Translations under genes and position numbers: made by a program
Part shown: positions 1-8,474 of the stretch, one piece after another
How positions within the stretch are numbered: the stretch's first letter is position 1
Layout: the number at the start of each line of letters is the position of its first letter
The notes under the pieces: model-generated
What the model saw: the letters and a program-made list of their open reading frames with translations, nothing else
Told to the model about the DNA's origin: nothing
Databases searched by the model: none
NCBI RefSeq assembly: GCF_007855645.1
Contig: NZ_CP042262.1
Location: 124,001-188,000, forward strand
Direction: 5' to 3'
Source: Qingshengfaniella alkalisoli
GTDB taxonomy: Bacteria > Pseudomonadota > Alphaproteobacteria > Rhodobacterales > Rhodobacteraceae
DNA: 64,000 nt

Positions 1-192
1 CATGGATTTGAACGATGTGACGACCAGTACGTAAAGCGGGACACAGAAGAACAGAGCCGCAACCAACAAGAACGACAGAACAGCTATCGAACGCCCAGAG
101 ATGCGCTTCTTGGGTCTTGGGAACACGACTTCGCGTTCTGATGCCGACCTTGATCTGCTGACTGCGGGGCGAATTGCGCTTTGGTCGCTCAT
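1..192 (-). CDS. Carbohydrate ABC transporter permease, MalG type (N-terminal part)
   Basis: The first 64 residues of an inner-membrane permease are present; the rest lies beyond the left edge. The start ATG overlaps the stop of the preceding permease as ATGA. A basic cytoplasmic N-terminus (about residues 1-35) is followed by one hydrophobic segment that ends with VTSFKSM, the typical opening of the second permease of CUT1 sugar importers. It should pair with the upstream MalF-type subunit to form the transmembrane pore. Substrate cannot be read from the sequence, but the adjacent LacI regulator and aldo/keto reductase point to a sugar or sugar derivative. Confidence 0.8.
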   Translation of the reverse strand, partial: MSDQSAIRPAVSRSRSASEREVVFPRPKKRISGRSIAVLSFLLVAALFFCVPLYVLVVTSFKSM

Positions 193-1088
193 GCTGCGCC
201 TCCGGTTTTCTTGCGGCGCTGCTGCCATACCGTCAGCAACACCAACGGCAGGAAGACCAGCAGAGTAAGTACGAGCATCATTGTGGCCGCAGCAGACGCG
301 TATCCGAGATTGCCCTTGTTCGTCATGGCGTTGATGGTGAAGTAGGCGGGAACCCAGGTGGATTGACCCGGACCACCATTCGTCATTGCCACAACGATAT
401 CATAAGCCTTGATCACACCCAGCGAGAGCAGGATGGCGCAGGTCAGGAATGTAAACTTCATCATCGGGATGATGATTTCGAGATACACGCGCCAAAGGCT
501 GACACCGTCCAGACGCGCCGCGCTCCATATTTCGTCAGGAATGCTTTTGAGCCCTGCCAGCATCAATGCCATGTAGAAGCCCGAGCTTTGCCAGACGCTC
601 GCCAGAATGATGGCATACATTGCCGTGTCACCGTCGGCCAACCAGTTGAAGTTAACGGACGTCCATCCCAGTCCATGAAGGAAGTGCTCGATGCCGAGCT
701 GCGGATTGAAGATCCAGCGCCATGCAACCCCCGTGACAATGAGCGAGACCGCCAGCGGATACAAAAAGACCGTTCTGAAGAAGTCTTCGCCACGGCGCTC
801 ACGCTCAATCATGGCCGCCAGAAGAAAGCCGAACACGATGGCCAGCGCACTGCCAAGCGCGAGAATAATCAGGTTGGATAAAGATGTTTGCCAGGCGGAG
901 TCGCGAAACAATCTCGAATATTGCCGAAGCGGTTCTGACCAGTCGATCGCATAGTCAGGTAGTCGACGGCTTGTTGTGAAAGACACATATATCGTCCAGG
1001 CAATTGACCCGACGAACGCGATCATTGTGAGTATTACGGCCGGCCCAAGCGCGAGCTGCGGCGTCGTCCGACTCCACCTAATCTTCAT
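189..1088 (-). CDS. Sugar ABC transporter permease, MalF/UgpA type
   Basis: A 299-residue inner-membrane permease of the binding-protein-dependent transport family. It has about six hydrophobic segments and a cytoplasmic EAA-type loop near SIPDEIWSAARLDGVSLWRVY, which contacts the ATPase. I chose the ATG at 1088 because GGGAGG lies 5 bases upstream; an in-frame ATG 39 bases earlier has no ribosome site. It is the first visible gene of a minus-strand operon that runs off the left edge. The likely control element is the LacI-type palindrome 57 bases upstream. No ATPase or binding protein for this importer lies in the window. Confidence 0.88.
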   Translation of the reverse strand: MKIRWSRTTPQLALGPAVILTMIAFVGSIAWTIYVSFTTSRRLPDYAIDWSEPLRQYSRLFRDSAWQTSLSNLIILALGSALAIVFGFLLAAMIERERRGEDFFRTVFLYPLAVSLIVTGVAWRWIFNPQLGIEHFLHGLGWTSVNFNWLADGDTAMYAIILASVWQSSGFYMALMLAGLKSIPDEIWSAARLDGVSLWRVYLEIIIPMMKFTFLTCAILLSLGVIKAYDIVVAMTNGGPGQSTWVPAYFTINAMTNKGNLGYASAAATMMLVLTLLVFLPLVLLTVWQQRRKKTGGAA

Positions 1089-1144
1089 TCTATCCTCCCT
1101 TACCGAACCCTGCGTGCCCATCTCCACGGCCCTTGCACGGTTAC

Positions 1145-1162
1145 AGTATTAGCGCTAATACT
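1145..1162. promoter_or_regulatory. LacI-family operator palindrome
   Basis: AGTATTAGCGCTAATACT is a perfect 18-bp palindrome with the central CG typical of LacI/GalR operators. It lies between the divergent permease operon and the aldo/keto reductase, so one bound repressor could control both directions. The obvious candidate protein is the LacI regulator at 2598-3617. Binding is inferred. Confidence 0.75.
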
Positions 1163-1270
1163 GAGCAAGAAGCGTTCGTTTCGTCAAGTGCCAGATTTAC
1201 GAAAGCGAGGAATATCTTCTAGTTTTGGCTGAAATAGCGAAGGCGAAACAGACGGGTAGGGAGCTACAAC

Positions 1271-2092
1271 TTGGATAAAATAAAACCTAATCAGATGCTT
1301 GGCTTTGGTACATATGGTCGAACCGGCATAGATGGACAGAGGGCTATCGAATATGCCCTTGAGATCGGGTACCGCCACCTGGATACCGCGCAGAGCTATG
1401 ATACCGAGCATGAGACCGGCGCCGCTTTGAAAGCATCCGGCGTGGATCGCGACTCAGTTTTCGTCACGACCAAGGTGACCCCTGAGAATTTCGCGCCGGG
1501 CAAATTGGTCCCGTCCCTGGAACGGAGTCTCGGCCAACTCGGCCTGGACCAGGTTGACCTGGCGCTGATTCATTGGCCCGCGCCGAATGGCGACCGCCCA
1601 CTCAGGGATTATCTGCCGCAGCTTGTGCAGGCTCAGGAAGCTGGTCTGACACGCTTGATCGGTGTCTCGAACTTCACCATCTCGATGTTGGGCGAGGCGC
1701 TTGATACTGTCGGGCGGGATACACTGTTCACCAACCAGATTGAGTGCAACCCGCTGTTTCAAAATCGTAATGTTACTGACTGGTGCAAAGAAAACGGAAT
1801 TCTGGTGACATGTTATCAACCGCTTGCAAAAGGGTTGGCGAGACGCAATTCTACCTTGAACACCGTTGCGGAACGATTGGGAGCCACGCCTGAGCAGGTT
1901 GCTCTCGCCTATGAGCTTGCCCACGGGTTTGCCGCTATTCCGACGTCTTCTCAACCCCAGCACATCACGTCCAATTTTGAAGCGCAGAAGTTGCGACTAT
2001 CGCCAGCCGACCTGTCGGCCATTGCTAAGATTCCAGCGAATTCGCGTTCTATCGATCCGGATTGGGGCCCCGACTGGGATCCGAACCGATAA
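1271..2092 (+). CDS. Aldo/keto reductase
   Basis: A 273-residue NAD(P)H-dependent oxidoreductase with a single TIM-barrel AKR domain over its whole length. The catalytic tetrad is visible: Asp38 and Tyr43 in LDTAQSYDTE, Lys68 in VTTKVTPE and His101 in LIHWPAPNG. The C-terminal cofactor region (IPTSSQPQHITSN) is also present. I keep the TTG start because GGGAG stands 7 bases before it; the next ATG is 24 bases downstream. It heads a plus-strand operon with a glyoxalase-fold protein and a LacI regulator, so it probably reduces a sugar or aldehyde derived from the imported substrate. The exact substrate is unknown. Confidence 0.88.
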   Translation: MDKIKPNQMLGFGTYGRTGIDGQRAIEYALEIGYRHLDTAQSYDTEHETGAALKASGVDRDSVFVTTKVTPENFAPGKLVPSLERSLGQLGLDQVDLALIHWPAPNGDRPLRDYLPQLVQAQEAGLTRLIGVSNFTISMLGEALDTVGRDTLFTNQIECNPLFQNRNVTDWCKENGILVTCYQPLAKGLARRNSTLNTVAERLGATPEQVALAYELAHGFAAIPTSSQPQHITSNFEAQKLRLSPADLSAIAKIPANSRSIDPDWGPDWDPNR

Positions 2093-2147
2093 CTCAATGT
2101 ACGTGGTATTATCGTTACTATAAACACGAACCTGCGAAAGGAAGACA

Positions 2148-2591
2148 ATGGAAGGCATTACAAGCATCGGGCATGTTGCCATCAAGGTGAAGGATCTCGA
2201 TCAGACGTTGGCGTTCTATCGCGATAAGTTGGATTTCCCCGAGATGCTGCGCCTCAGGAATGACGACGAGTCCACATGGCTCGTCTATCTGCGGGTTACC
2301 GACAATCAGTACATAGAAATTTTCCCCGGTGCCGAAGGTGACCGGGCGCCGGGTCCAAATGCGAACGCAATGAACCATCTGTGCTTGACCGTTGATGATT
2401 TGGACGTTGTGGTCTCAAAGCTTGAACAAGCCGGTATCGTATTGACTTCGCCGATCAAACCGGGCTTGGACGGGAACCGCCAAGCGTGGATTGCTGATCC
2501 TGACGGAAACCGGATTGAATTGATGGAAATGTCACCAGATTGCCTGCAATTGAAAGCCATTCGCGAAATGCGTGCGAAGGCACCTGCATAG
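2148..2591 (+). CDS. Glyoxalase / VOC-superfamily protein
   Basis: A 147-residue protein with two beta-alpha-beta-beta-beta modules of the vicinal oxygen chelate fold. Candidate metal ligands are His9 (SIGHVAIKV), Glu57 (YIEIFPG), His77 (NHLCLTV) and Glu124 (DGNRIELME), the spacing seen in glyoxalase I-like enzymes. An AAGGAAGAC ribosome site precedes the ATG. It lies between the aldo/keto reductase and lacI-type genes and ends 6 bases before the latter. Function may be isomerisation or lyase action on a sugar-derived intermediate; lactoylglutathione lyase activity is not established. Confidence 0.8.
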   Translation: MEGITSIGHVAIKVKDLDQTLAFYRDKLDFPEMLRLRNDDESTWLVYLRVTDNQYIEIFPGAEGDRAPGPNANAMNHLCLTVDDLDVVVSKLEQAGIVLTSPIKPGLDGNRQAWIADPDGNRIELMEMSPDCLQLKAIREMRAKAPA

Positions 2592-2597
2592 ACACCT

Positions 2598-3617
2598 ATG
2601 GGTAAAGCTGGTCCTCGCCTTAAAGATATTGCCGAACATACCGGGTTTTCGGTGAATACTGTGTCGCTGGCTCTTCGGGACAGCCCACGGATTCCGCCAG
2701 AGACCCGGAAAAAGATCCGCTTGGCGGCGGACCAGCTAAATTATCTGCCGAACCAGATTGCGCAATCTTTGGTTAGTCGCGAGACCAAATCAATTGGCTT
2801 GATCCTCACAGATCTTCAGAATCCTGTGCTGACACATGTTGCTCAAGCGATCGAAACCGAGTTGGCAAAACGCGGATATGCCACCTTGTTTGCGACGTCG
2901 AACAACAACCTCGCCGAAGAAGCCAAGATGGTCGAGTTGTTTCGGCAAAGGCGCGCCGACGGGATGCTGATATTCCCCTGCTCGCATCGGCGCCTTGAGC
3001 ACATCAAACGGCTGCGGGACCGGAATTATCCTGTCGTCCTGCTTGTCGGTGATCCCGACGCCGGGATAGACGCCGTTAGCATGGATGAGCGGGCCGGGGC
3101 CTACGCGGCAACACGACACTTGTTGGACATCGGGCACCGTAAGATTGCTTTGGTCGATGGGGCGCAAACGCTTGGAAATACCGAAAAGATAGAAGGTTAT
3201 CGTCAGGCTCATGCCGATTGCGGTGTGGAGATTGACCGAAGCATAGAGATCGATCCGACCGACCATTCCGTCGCTGCGGGTTATTGGGCGATGGCCAAGC
3301 TCATGGCGCGAAATGTGCGGTTTTCGGGCTTGTTCGCATCCAATGACTCTCTCGCGCTGGGAGTATTGCGCTATTGCACGAAACACGGAATTCGTGTGCC
3401 GGAGAACCTTTCCATCGTTGGCTATGACAATATCGAATTCGGTGAATATGCCACAACACCGCTCACGTCGGTTGATTACGATGTCGAGCGTGTATCAAGC
3501 ATGGCTGTTGAGCGCGTGATCGGCCTCATTCGAAGTGAAGATGCGCTTCCTGCCCCGAATGTCCTTCAGATCGAGCCGAACTTGATCGTGCGACAAAGTA
3601 CGATGCCGAAGGCTTAG
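2598..3617 (+). CDS. LacI-family transcriptional regulator
   Basis: A 339-residue repressor-type protein. Residues 8-53 form the LacI helix-turn-helix and hinge (LKDIAEHTGFSVNTVSLALR, then LNYLPNQIAQSL). Residues about 60-335 form a periplasmic-binding-protein-like effector domain (SIGLILTDLQNP, GLFASNDSLALG, PLTSVDYDV). It is the last gene of the reductase/glyoxalase operon and probably binds the perfect palindrome at 1145-1162, thereby controlling both its own operon and the divergent sugar importer. The effector is unknown. Confidence 0.9.
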   Translation: MGKAGPRLKDIAEHTGFSVNTVSLALRDSPRIPPETRKKIRLAADQLNYLPNQIAQSLVSRETKSIGLILTDLQNPVLTHVAQAIETELAKRGYATLFATSNNNLAEEAKMVELFRQRRADGMLIFPCSHRRLEHIKRLRDRNYPVVLLVGDPDAGIDAVSMDERAGAYAATRHLLDIGHRKIALVDGAQTLGNTEKIEGYRQAHADCGVEIDRSIEIDPTDHSVAAGYWAMAKLMARNVRFSGLFASNDSLALGVLRYCTKHGIRVPENLSIVGYDNIEFGEYATTPLTSVDYDVERVSSMAVERVIGLIRSEDALPAPNVLQIEPNLIVRQSTMPKA

Positions 3618-3950
3618 GGCACGGAGATTTCAGGTGCGATCATCGCGATTTGGTTGCTGCACACGCCATTCCCAGATGATACGTCAGTTTCCGGCCCGAG
3701 ATACTTACCACAAAGCGCATCGGGCGTGCTCGCTGTGCAATGCCGCGATCTGTTCTGTTTCTTGTTGCTTGCCGGCGGTAGCCCGGAAGCTCTGACCATC
3801 AGACAAAGTTACTGTGACAATTCCTCCACGACACTTCCCGCTGTTACGGGAAATGTCAGAAGCCCTGTGATAGTGGTCTTTGTTGACGTACTGGGTATCC
3901 TTCCCTCCCATTGTTGCGCAGCTTGTCAGTTGGGTTCGATTTGTTGCGGC
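3618..3950. other. Intergenic stretch between convergent genes
   Basis: These 333 bases separate the ends of the LacI gene and nanA. Short open frames exist on both strands but none has a ribosome site or recognisable homology. The only structure I see is the hairpin at 3830-3857. Confidence 0.5.
3830..3857. terminator. Candidate bidirectional terminator hairpin
   Basis: An imperfect inverted repeat: GACA, one mismatch, TTCCCG, a 6-base loop, CGGGAA, one mismatch, TGTC. It lies between the convergent 3' ends of the LacI gene and nanA, where a shared terminator would be expected. There is no clear T-run on either side. Confidence 0.4.
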
Positions 3951-4841
3951 TCAGCTGATCCACTCTGCGACTTCCGGGCGCGCAACCAGTTCGGCGATGC
4001 GTGCGTCGCCGTCGTCGGCGCGCATCAACATGGGCGCGCGCGTGGGACCGACCTCAATTCCGAGAGCTCGAAACGCAGCTTTCATTCCGGGTAGCACGCC
4101 TGTCTCCAGAAGACCTTCGACGAAAATGGCGGAAATCTCCTGAAGGCGTTGCGCCTCACGGAGGTCGCCGGACTGGACCGCCCGATCCAGCGCCATATAG
4201 AGGCGTCCGAGCAGATTATAAGTGGTTCCGATGCCACCGTCAGCGCCGAGAACAGCGCCAGAAAGGTAGATTTCGTCGAAGCCGAAGAAGAGTGTGGCTC
4301 TCGGGCGACGACGACGCAACATCGACAGCTTGAACATGTCGGTCGATGTAAACTTGAGGCCGGCAACATTCGGGAGATCCAGGACCTCGACCAGTGTCTC
4401 CATGGCAATGGGACGCCCGGTGCGGACTGGCACCTCGTAGACGATAAGCGGAAGATCGGTGGCCCCTTGAAGCTCGGAGTAGTAGGCGAATATTTCAGCA
4501 TCGCTGAAAGGGTAGGAATGTGGGGGCAGGGCCGAAAGCCCGTGGTATCCCAGCCTCTTTGCGTTTCTTGCAAGTTTGATTGAATCGCGCAGCGATGGTG
4601 CTCCGACATGTGCAATTAGGGTCGTGTTCTCACAATCGAGGGCTACCACTTCCTGCTGCTCCAGTAACTCGTCGGTTCCGAGCAGGCCCGATTCTCCGCT
4701 GCTGCCGCCAACATATAGACCGCTAAGCCCCTGGCGCAGGACATATTCATTCAACGCGTGCTGGCGATCGGGGCTAAAGCTTCCGTCGTCGTTCAGGCCG
4801 GTCATCAGTGCGGCATACATACCGGAAAGGGGGTTGGTCAT
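3951..4841 (-). CDS. nanA: N-acetylneuraminate lyase
   Basis: A 296-residue class I aldolase of the dihydrodipicolinate synthase/NAL family that splits Neu5Ac into ManNAc and pyruvate. Visible signatures are GGSSGE (carboxylate binding), the catalytic Tyr in VYEVP (about residue 135), the Schiff-base Lys in GLKFTS (about 163), and the NanA-specific stretches GFDEIYLSG and GADGGIGTTYN. The ATG at 4841 is chosen because GGAG lies 6 bases upstream; a GTG 12 bases earlier is also in frame. It is divergent from nanR and the sia/nan genes, which form the rest of the pathway. The family also includes DHDPS and KDG aldolases, but context and motifs favour NanA. Confidence 0.9.
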   Translation of the reverse strand: MTNPLSGMYAALMTGLNDDGSFSPDRQHALNEYVLRQGLSGLYVGGSSGESGLLGTDELLEQQEVVALDCENTTLIAHVGAPSLRDSIKLARNAKRLGYHGLSALPPHSYPFSDAEIFAYYSELQGATDLPLIVYEVPVRTGRPIAMETLVEVLDLPNVAGLKFTSTDMFKLSMLRRRRPRATLFFGFDEIYLSGAVLGADGGIGTTYNLLGRLYMALDRAVQSGDLREAQRLQEISAIFVEGLLETGVLPGMKAAFRALGIEVGPTRAPMLMRADDGDARIAELVARPEVAEWIS

Positions 4842-4895
4842 CTCGGGCTCCACGGCGATTCATTCATTGTCGCCTATCTAAACAACAAATACGGT

Positions 4896-4923
4896 TTGAC
4901 AAACTGTTATTCTGGTATTACCA
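4896..4923 (+). promoter_or_regulatory. nan promoter region with GntR/FadR-type operator
   Basis: In the nanA-nanR divergent region, TTGACA (4896-4901) could be a -35 element for nanR. The palindrome TGGTATTACCA (4913-4923) fits the TGGTNNNACCA pattern of FadR-subfamily operators. A regulator bound here would cover the likely -10 region, consistent with repression by NanR relieved by sialic acid or ManNAc-6P. A good -10 hexamer is not obvious. Confidence 0.55.
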
Positions 4924-4955
4924 AAATTGCACAGCGGACAGGCCAAGGAGGGGTC

Positions 4956-5678
4956 ATGACCGAATTGTCGAGCACAGAGCGCATGCCCGAGGTGATCGCC
5001 GAGGCGCTGATCTCGGAGATCAGAGAAGGTGAGATCCCTGTCGGTGGTGCCTTGCCGACAGAGAGACAACTTTGCGAACGCTTCGATACGTCGCGGCCGA
5101 CGATCCGAGAGGCGTTGGCGCTCATGCAGATGCGCGGCTTTCTCGACAGCGGAGGTGGTCGGAGGCCAAAGGCAGCCCGCCCGTCGCTGCAAACCATCCT
5201 CCATTCAGCTGCGGATCATATTCGCGATCTGCTAGGTGGCACCGAAAGCGGTGCTCACCTGGAGCAGATGCGCCAGTTCATCGAAACAGGTGCCGCGCGT
5301 GAAGCGGCGATGCGTGGTGACCGGGCGCAGATCGCGCGCCTTCAAGAGGCACTTATCCGCAACGAGGCCGCTATCGGTACGTCGCAATTTGCGGCCACGG
5401 ACATCGCCTTTCATCGTGTGCTGGTGTCGATCGTCGGCAATCCGGTGATGTTGACGCTTCATGACATGTTTGTTTCTGAGCTTCTGGCTCAACGTCCGGC
5501 AGTTGATGATCCTGCGCGACATGACGCGATGGCGTTCGATGAACATACCGCGATCTACGACGCGGTGCTGAACGGCGACGTTATGATGGCAACTGACGTG
5601 ATGGATCGGCATCTCGCCCGATCCTATCGTGCAAGGCTCAAAAACCCGAAGCGGCGCAACGGGCCGCAAGACCACTGA
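4956..5678 (+). CDS. nanR: GntR/FadR-family regulator of sialic acid genes
   Basis: A 240-residue regulator. Residues about 8-70 form the GntR winged helix (LPTERQLCERFDTSRPTIREALALMQMRG). Residues about 90-225 form an all-helical FCD effector domain with candidate metal ligands in ATDIAFHRVLV and in the later DEHTAIYDAV and DVMDRHLARS. I chose the ATG at 4956, preceded by AAGGAGG; the frame is open 198 bases further upstream into the promoter. It is the first gene of the siaPQM-nanEK operon and divergent from nanA. By family it should respond to a sialic acid metabolite. Confidence 0.87.
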   Translation: MTELSSTERMPEVIAEALISEIREGEIPVGGALPTERQLCERFDTSRPTIREALALMQMRGFLDSGGGRRPKAARPSLQTILHSAADHIRDLLGGTESGAHLEQMRQFIETGAAREAAMRGDRAQIARLQEALIRNEAAIGTSQFAATDIAFHRVLVSIVGNPVMLTLHDMFVSELLAQRPAVDDPARHDAMAFDEHTAIYDAVLNGDVMMATDVMDRHLARSYRARLKNPKRRNGPQDH

Positions 5679-5705
5679 ACATTTTCGATAGCGGAGGAAA
5701 AGACC

Positions 5706-6665
5706 ATGAACATGAAATGCGTTCTAATTACTGGTGCTGCGGCGTTGGCGCTGGCCACAACCGTGCAAGCACGCGAACTGACACTGGGCACCCAGGATAA
5801 TGAGGCAACGCCGGTCTATAAGGGCGCGGCGGAGTTCGCGAAGACTCTGGAGGAAGTTTCGGGCGGCGAATTCACAGTCAATCTGTTCCCTTCGGCCACG
5901 CTAGGTGATTTCAAGGCCATGGTTCAGCAGGTGCAGGCAGGTGAACTTGATATGGTCATCACCGGCTATCCGGATATGTCCTACACAATCCCCGAATTGA
6001 AGCTGATCGGCGCACCCTATGTCGTTAGTGACTATGAGCAGCTCAAAGAGATCGTTGCTGGTCCATGGGGCCAGAAGATGGCCGAGAAGTTTGACGAGAA
6101 CGGGCTGCAAGTACTTGATGTCTGGTATTACGGCACACGTCAGACGACTGCTAACAAACCCATTGAGTCTATTGAAGACATGAAGGGATTGCGGATGCGC
6201 ACGCCGAACGTGCCGTTCCTGATCGCCTATGCCGAAGCCGTGGGCGCGACGCCTGCACCGGTGGCTTTTCCAGAAGTGTACCTCGCGCTGCAGACCAATC
6301 AGGTCGATGCACAAGAGAACCCGCTCACGACGATCGATGCGCAGAAGTTCTACGAAGTACAAAGCTCCGTGGCGCTGACCAATCACTTCGTGGCATCGTC
6401 GTCGGTCATGATCGGCAATCATGTCTGGGACGAACTGTCTGATCAGGAGAAAGAATGGGTAAACACTGCAATCGCGGCGGGCGGTCAGCTGAACAATGAT
6501 CTCATCCAGAAGGGCGAGGCAGAACTTCTGGAAGTGTTCGAAGAGAAAGGCCTGACAGTGACGCGTCCGGATCTCGAACCGTTCAAAGCCGCAATGCAGC
6601 CTTACTACGACACGCTCGAAGAAGAGTTCGGTGAAGGCGCTATCGCTGAAGTCACCGCAAAATAA
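5706..6665 (+). CDS. siaP: TRAP transporter solute-binding protein, sialic acid type
   Basis: A 319-residue periplasmic binding protein of the DctP family with a signal peptide ending near VQA-RE (residues 1-22). The ligand-binding core has GLRMRTPNVPFLIAYAEAVG, whose Arg pairs with the substrate carboxylate in SiaP proteins, and AFPEVYLALQTNQVDAQENPL, very like characterised Neu5Ac binders. GGAGG precedes the start. It delivers ligand to the SiaQ/SiaM membrane pair encoded next. The hairpin just after its stop probably keeps its mRNA more abundant than that of the membrane genes. Confidence 0.9.
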   Translation: MNMKCVLITGAAALALATTVQARELTLGTQDNEATPVYKGAAEFAKTLEEVSGGEFTVNLFPSATLGDFKAMVQQVQAGELDMVITGYPDMSYTIPELKLIGAPYVVSDYEQLKEIVAGPWGQKMAEKFDENGLQVLDVWYYGTRQTTANKPIESIEDMKGLRMRTPNVPFLIAYAEAVGATPAPVAFPEVYLALQTNQVDAQENPLTTIDAQKFYEVQSSVALTNHFVASSSVMIGNHVWDELSDQEKEWVNTAIAAGGQLNNDLIQKGEAELLEVFEEKGLTVTRPDLEPFKAAMQPYYDTLEEEFGEGAIAEVTAK

Positions 6666-6670
6666 GCTCC

Positions 6671-6698
6671 TCAGGTCGGGGATAGCGCCCCGGCCTGA
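6671..6698 (+). promoter_or_regulatory. Intercistronic hairpin after siaP
   Basis: An 11-bp stem (TCAGGTCGGGG with CCCCGGCCTGA, one T-G wobble) closes a 6-base loop, starting 5 bases after the siaP stop. No T-run follows, so it looks like a 3' stabilising or partial-termination element that raises binding protein over permease expression. Confidence 0.7.
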
Positions 6699-6717
6699 TC
6701 AATCGGGGAGAGAGATC

Positions 6718-7203
6718 ATGAAGCCGCCGGGGAAGTACAGCGCTGAGGGGATTGCCGCGTCGCTCCTGTTTGTCGCTCTCATCTTTATCGTGATGCTGCA
6801 AATCCTGGGTCGTACTGCACTGTTTACTGGCCCCGTCTGGACCGAGGAAGCTGCACGCTGGCTTTGGGTGTGGATGGCCATGATCGGCATCTCCGAGGTG
6901 GAGCGCACGGATAGTCAACTGCGTATGGGTTTCCTCGTCGAAGCTCTGCGGCGACGGATTCGTGTGGCAATTTTTACGATTATTGATGTTATCTATCTCG
7001 GCATTGTTGTTCACTTGATCTGGATCGGCTGGAAGACCGTCCAGCGTACATGGTCGAATGAATCCGTTACCCTTCCAGTAAGCGACGCGGTTCTTTACGC
7101 TTCCGGTTTCATCGCGATGATCCTGGTCGCAAATCGGGTCATCCGGCGGATCACGGGTCTTGGCCATCGACGTGACCCCGAAGAGCTGGAGGTCACTTTA
7201 TGA
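6718..7203 (+). CDS. siaQ: TRAP transporter small permease (DctQ type)
   Basis: A 161-residue inner-membrane protein with four predicted membrane segments (about residues 10-30, 45-65, 85-107 and 128-148). It carries the family's central RTDSQLRMGF-type loop. The start at 6718 has GGGGAGAG upstream; the frame is open further back into siaP but without a site. Its stop overlaps the siaM start (ATGA). Together with SiaM it forms the sodium-coupled membrane part of the Neu5Ac importer. Confidence 0.87.
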   Translation: MKPPGKYSAEGIAASLLFVALIFIVMLQILGRTALFTGPVWTEEAARWLWVWMAMIGISEVERTDSQLRMGFLVEALRRRIRVAIFTIIDVIYLGIVVHLIWIGWKTVQRTWSNESVTLPVSDAVLYASGFIAMILVANRVIRRITGLGHRRDPEELEVTL

Positions 7204-8474
7204 TCCTAGCTATAATTGCCATTGGGTGGCTGTTGATGGTGCTGGCCGGGGTCCCGATTGGTATCTCGATGATCCTCGTCTCGATGGGCTACTTCTATTG
7301 GTCCGGTATGGGGCTCGCCTTTGCGCTTTCGCGCATGGTTGATGGGCTGAATAGTTTTCCCATGTTGGCCGTTCCCCTCTTTATCCTCGCGGCGGCAATC
7401 CTGAACGGGGCAGGGATTACAAACCTTCTGTTCGGGTTCGCGCGCGCCGCAGTTGGTCATATCCGGGGCGGGTTGGGGCATGTGAACGTGCTGGCAAGCC
7501 TCTTCTTTTCCGGCATGTCCGGATCGGCGCTGGCCGACGCGGGCGGACTGGGAAAGATGGAAATCGAAGCTATGCGCAAGGCGGGCTATGATGAGGAGTT
7601 CGCGGGCTCAGTAACAGCCGCGTCGTCCATGATCGGGCCGCTGGTGCCGCCTTCCATCACGATGGTGCTTTATGGTGTCATTTCGAACACCTCCATCGGG
7701 CAACTTTTTCTGGGGGGTGTGGTGCCCGGTGTGCTTTGTGCGGTGGCCTTGATGGTGATGGTCTACATTATCGCACTCAAGAGGGATTATCCGCGCGATC
7801 AATGGCTGGGATTCAGGGCATTGATCGCTCTCTTCATCCGGTCCTTTCCGGCACTGCTGACCCCGGCGGTGATCGTAGGCGGGATATTCAGCGGTTGGTT
7901 CTCTCCAACCGAAGCTGCTGCGGTGACTGTTGTCTATGCGATCCTGATCGACCTGATATTCTACCGCGAACTGACATGGCGCAGGTTGTGGGACGCAATC
8001 TACGAGACCACGGCAACGTCAGCCAGCATTGGGACGATCATCGCGGGGGTGTCGCTGCTGGGCTATGTATTGGCGCGGGAACAGGCTCCGCAACAAATCG
8101 CATCGATGTTCCTGGCCATTGCGGATGGCCCCCTCAGTTTTTTGATCGCTGTTAATCTGATGATATTCGCCTTGGGGATGTTCATTGAGTCGCTTGTGAT
8201 CCTTCTGATCGTTGTGCCGATCCTCGTTCCTATCGCTATGGGCTTCGGGGTCGATCCGGTTCATTTTGGCATCATTGTTGTCCTTAACCTGATGATTTCG
8301 ATCCTGACCCCTCCGATGGGTATGGCGCTGTTTGTCGTGGCACAGGTGGGGGAGATTCCGTTTCAGAAACTGGCGCGGGCGATCTTGCCTTGGCTGATCC
8401 CTCCGCTGGTGGTGCTGATACTGGTCTGCGTATTCCCTGTCCTTGCGACTGGCCTGCCGAGTTTGATGCGATGA
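7200..8474 (+). CDS. siaM: TRAP transporter large permease (DctM type)
   Basis: A 424-residue inner-membrane protein with about 12 hydrophobic segments of the DctM/IT superfamily. Diagnostic stretches include GSALADAGGLGKMEIEAMR, AASSMIGPLVPPSI and LGMFIESLVILLIVVPILVP. It performs the sodium-driven translocation step for ligand delivered by SiaP. The ATG overlaps the siaQ stop and its own stop overlaps the nanE start, so the genes are translationally coupled. Confidence 0.9.
   Translation: MILAIIAIGWLLMVLAGVPIGISMILVSMGYFYWSGMGLAFALSRMVDGLNSFPMLAVPLFILAAAILNGAGITNLLFGFARAAVGHIRGGLGHVNVLASLFFSGMSGSALADAGGLGKMEIEAMRKAGYDEEFAGSVTAASSMIGPLVPPSITMVLYGVISNTSIGQLFLGGVVPGVLCAVALMVMVYIIALKRDYPRDQWLGFRALIALFIRSFPALLTPAVIVGGIFSGWFSPTEAAAVTVVYAILIDLIFYRELTWRRLWDAIYETTATSASIGTIIAGVSLLGYVLAREQAPQQIASMFLAIADGPLSFLIAVNLMIFALGMFIESLVILLIVVPILVPIAMGFGVDPVHFGIIVVLNLMISILTPPMGMALFVVAQVGEIPFQKLARAILPWLIPPLVVLILVCVFPVLATGLPSLMR

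Noticed and set aside
3654-4143. Plus-strand open frames after the LacI gene
   Set aside because: They overlap nanA on the other strand and have no ribosome site or homology.
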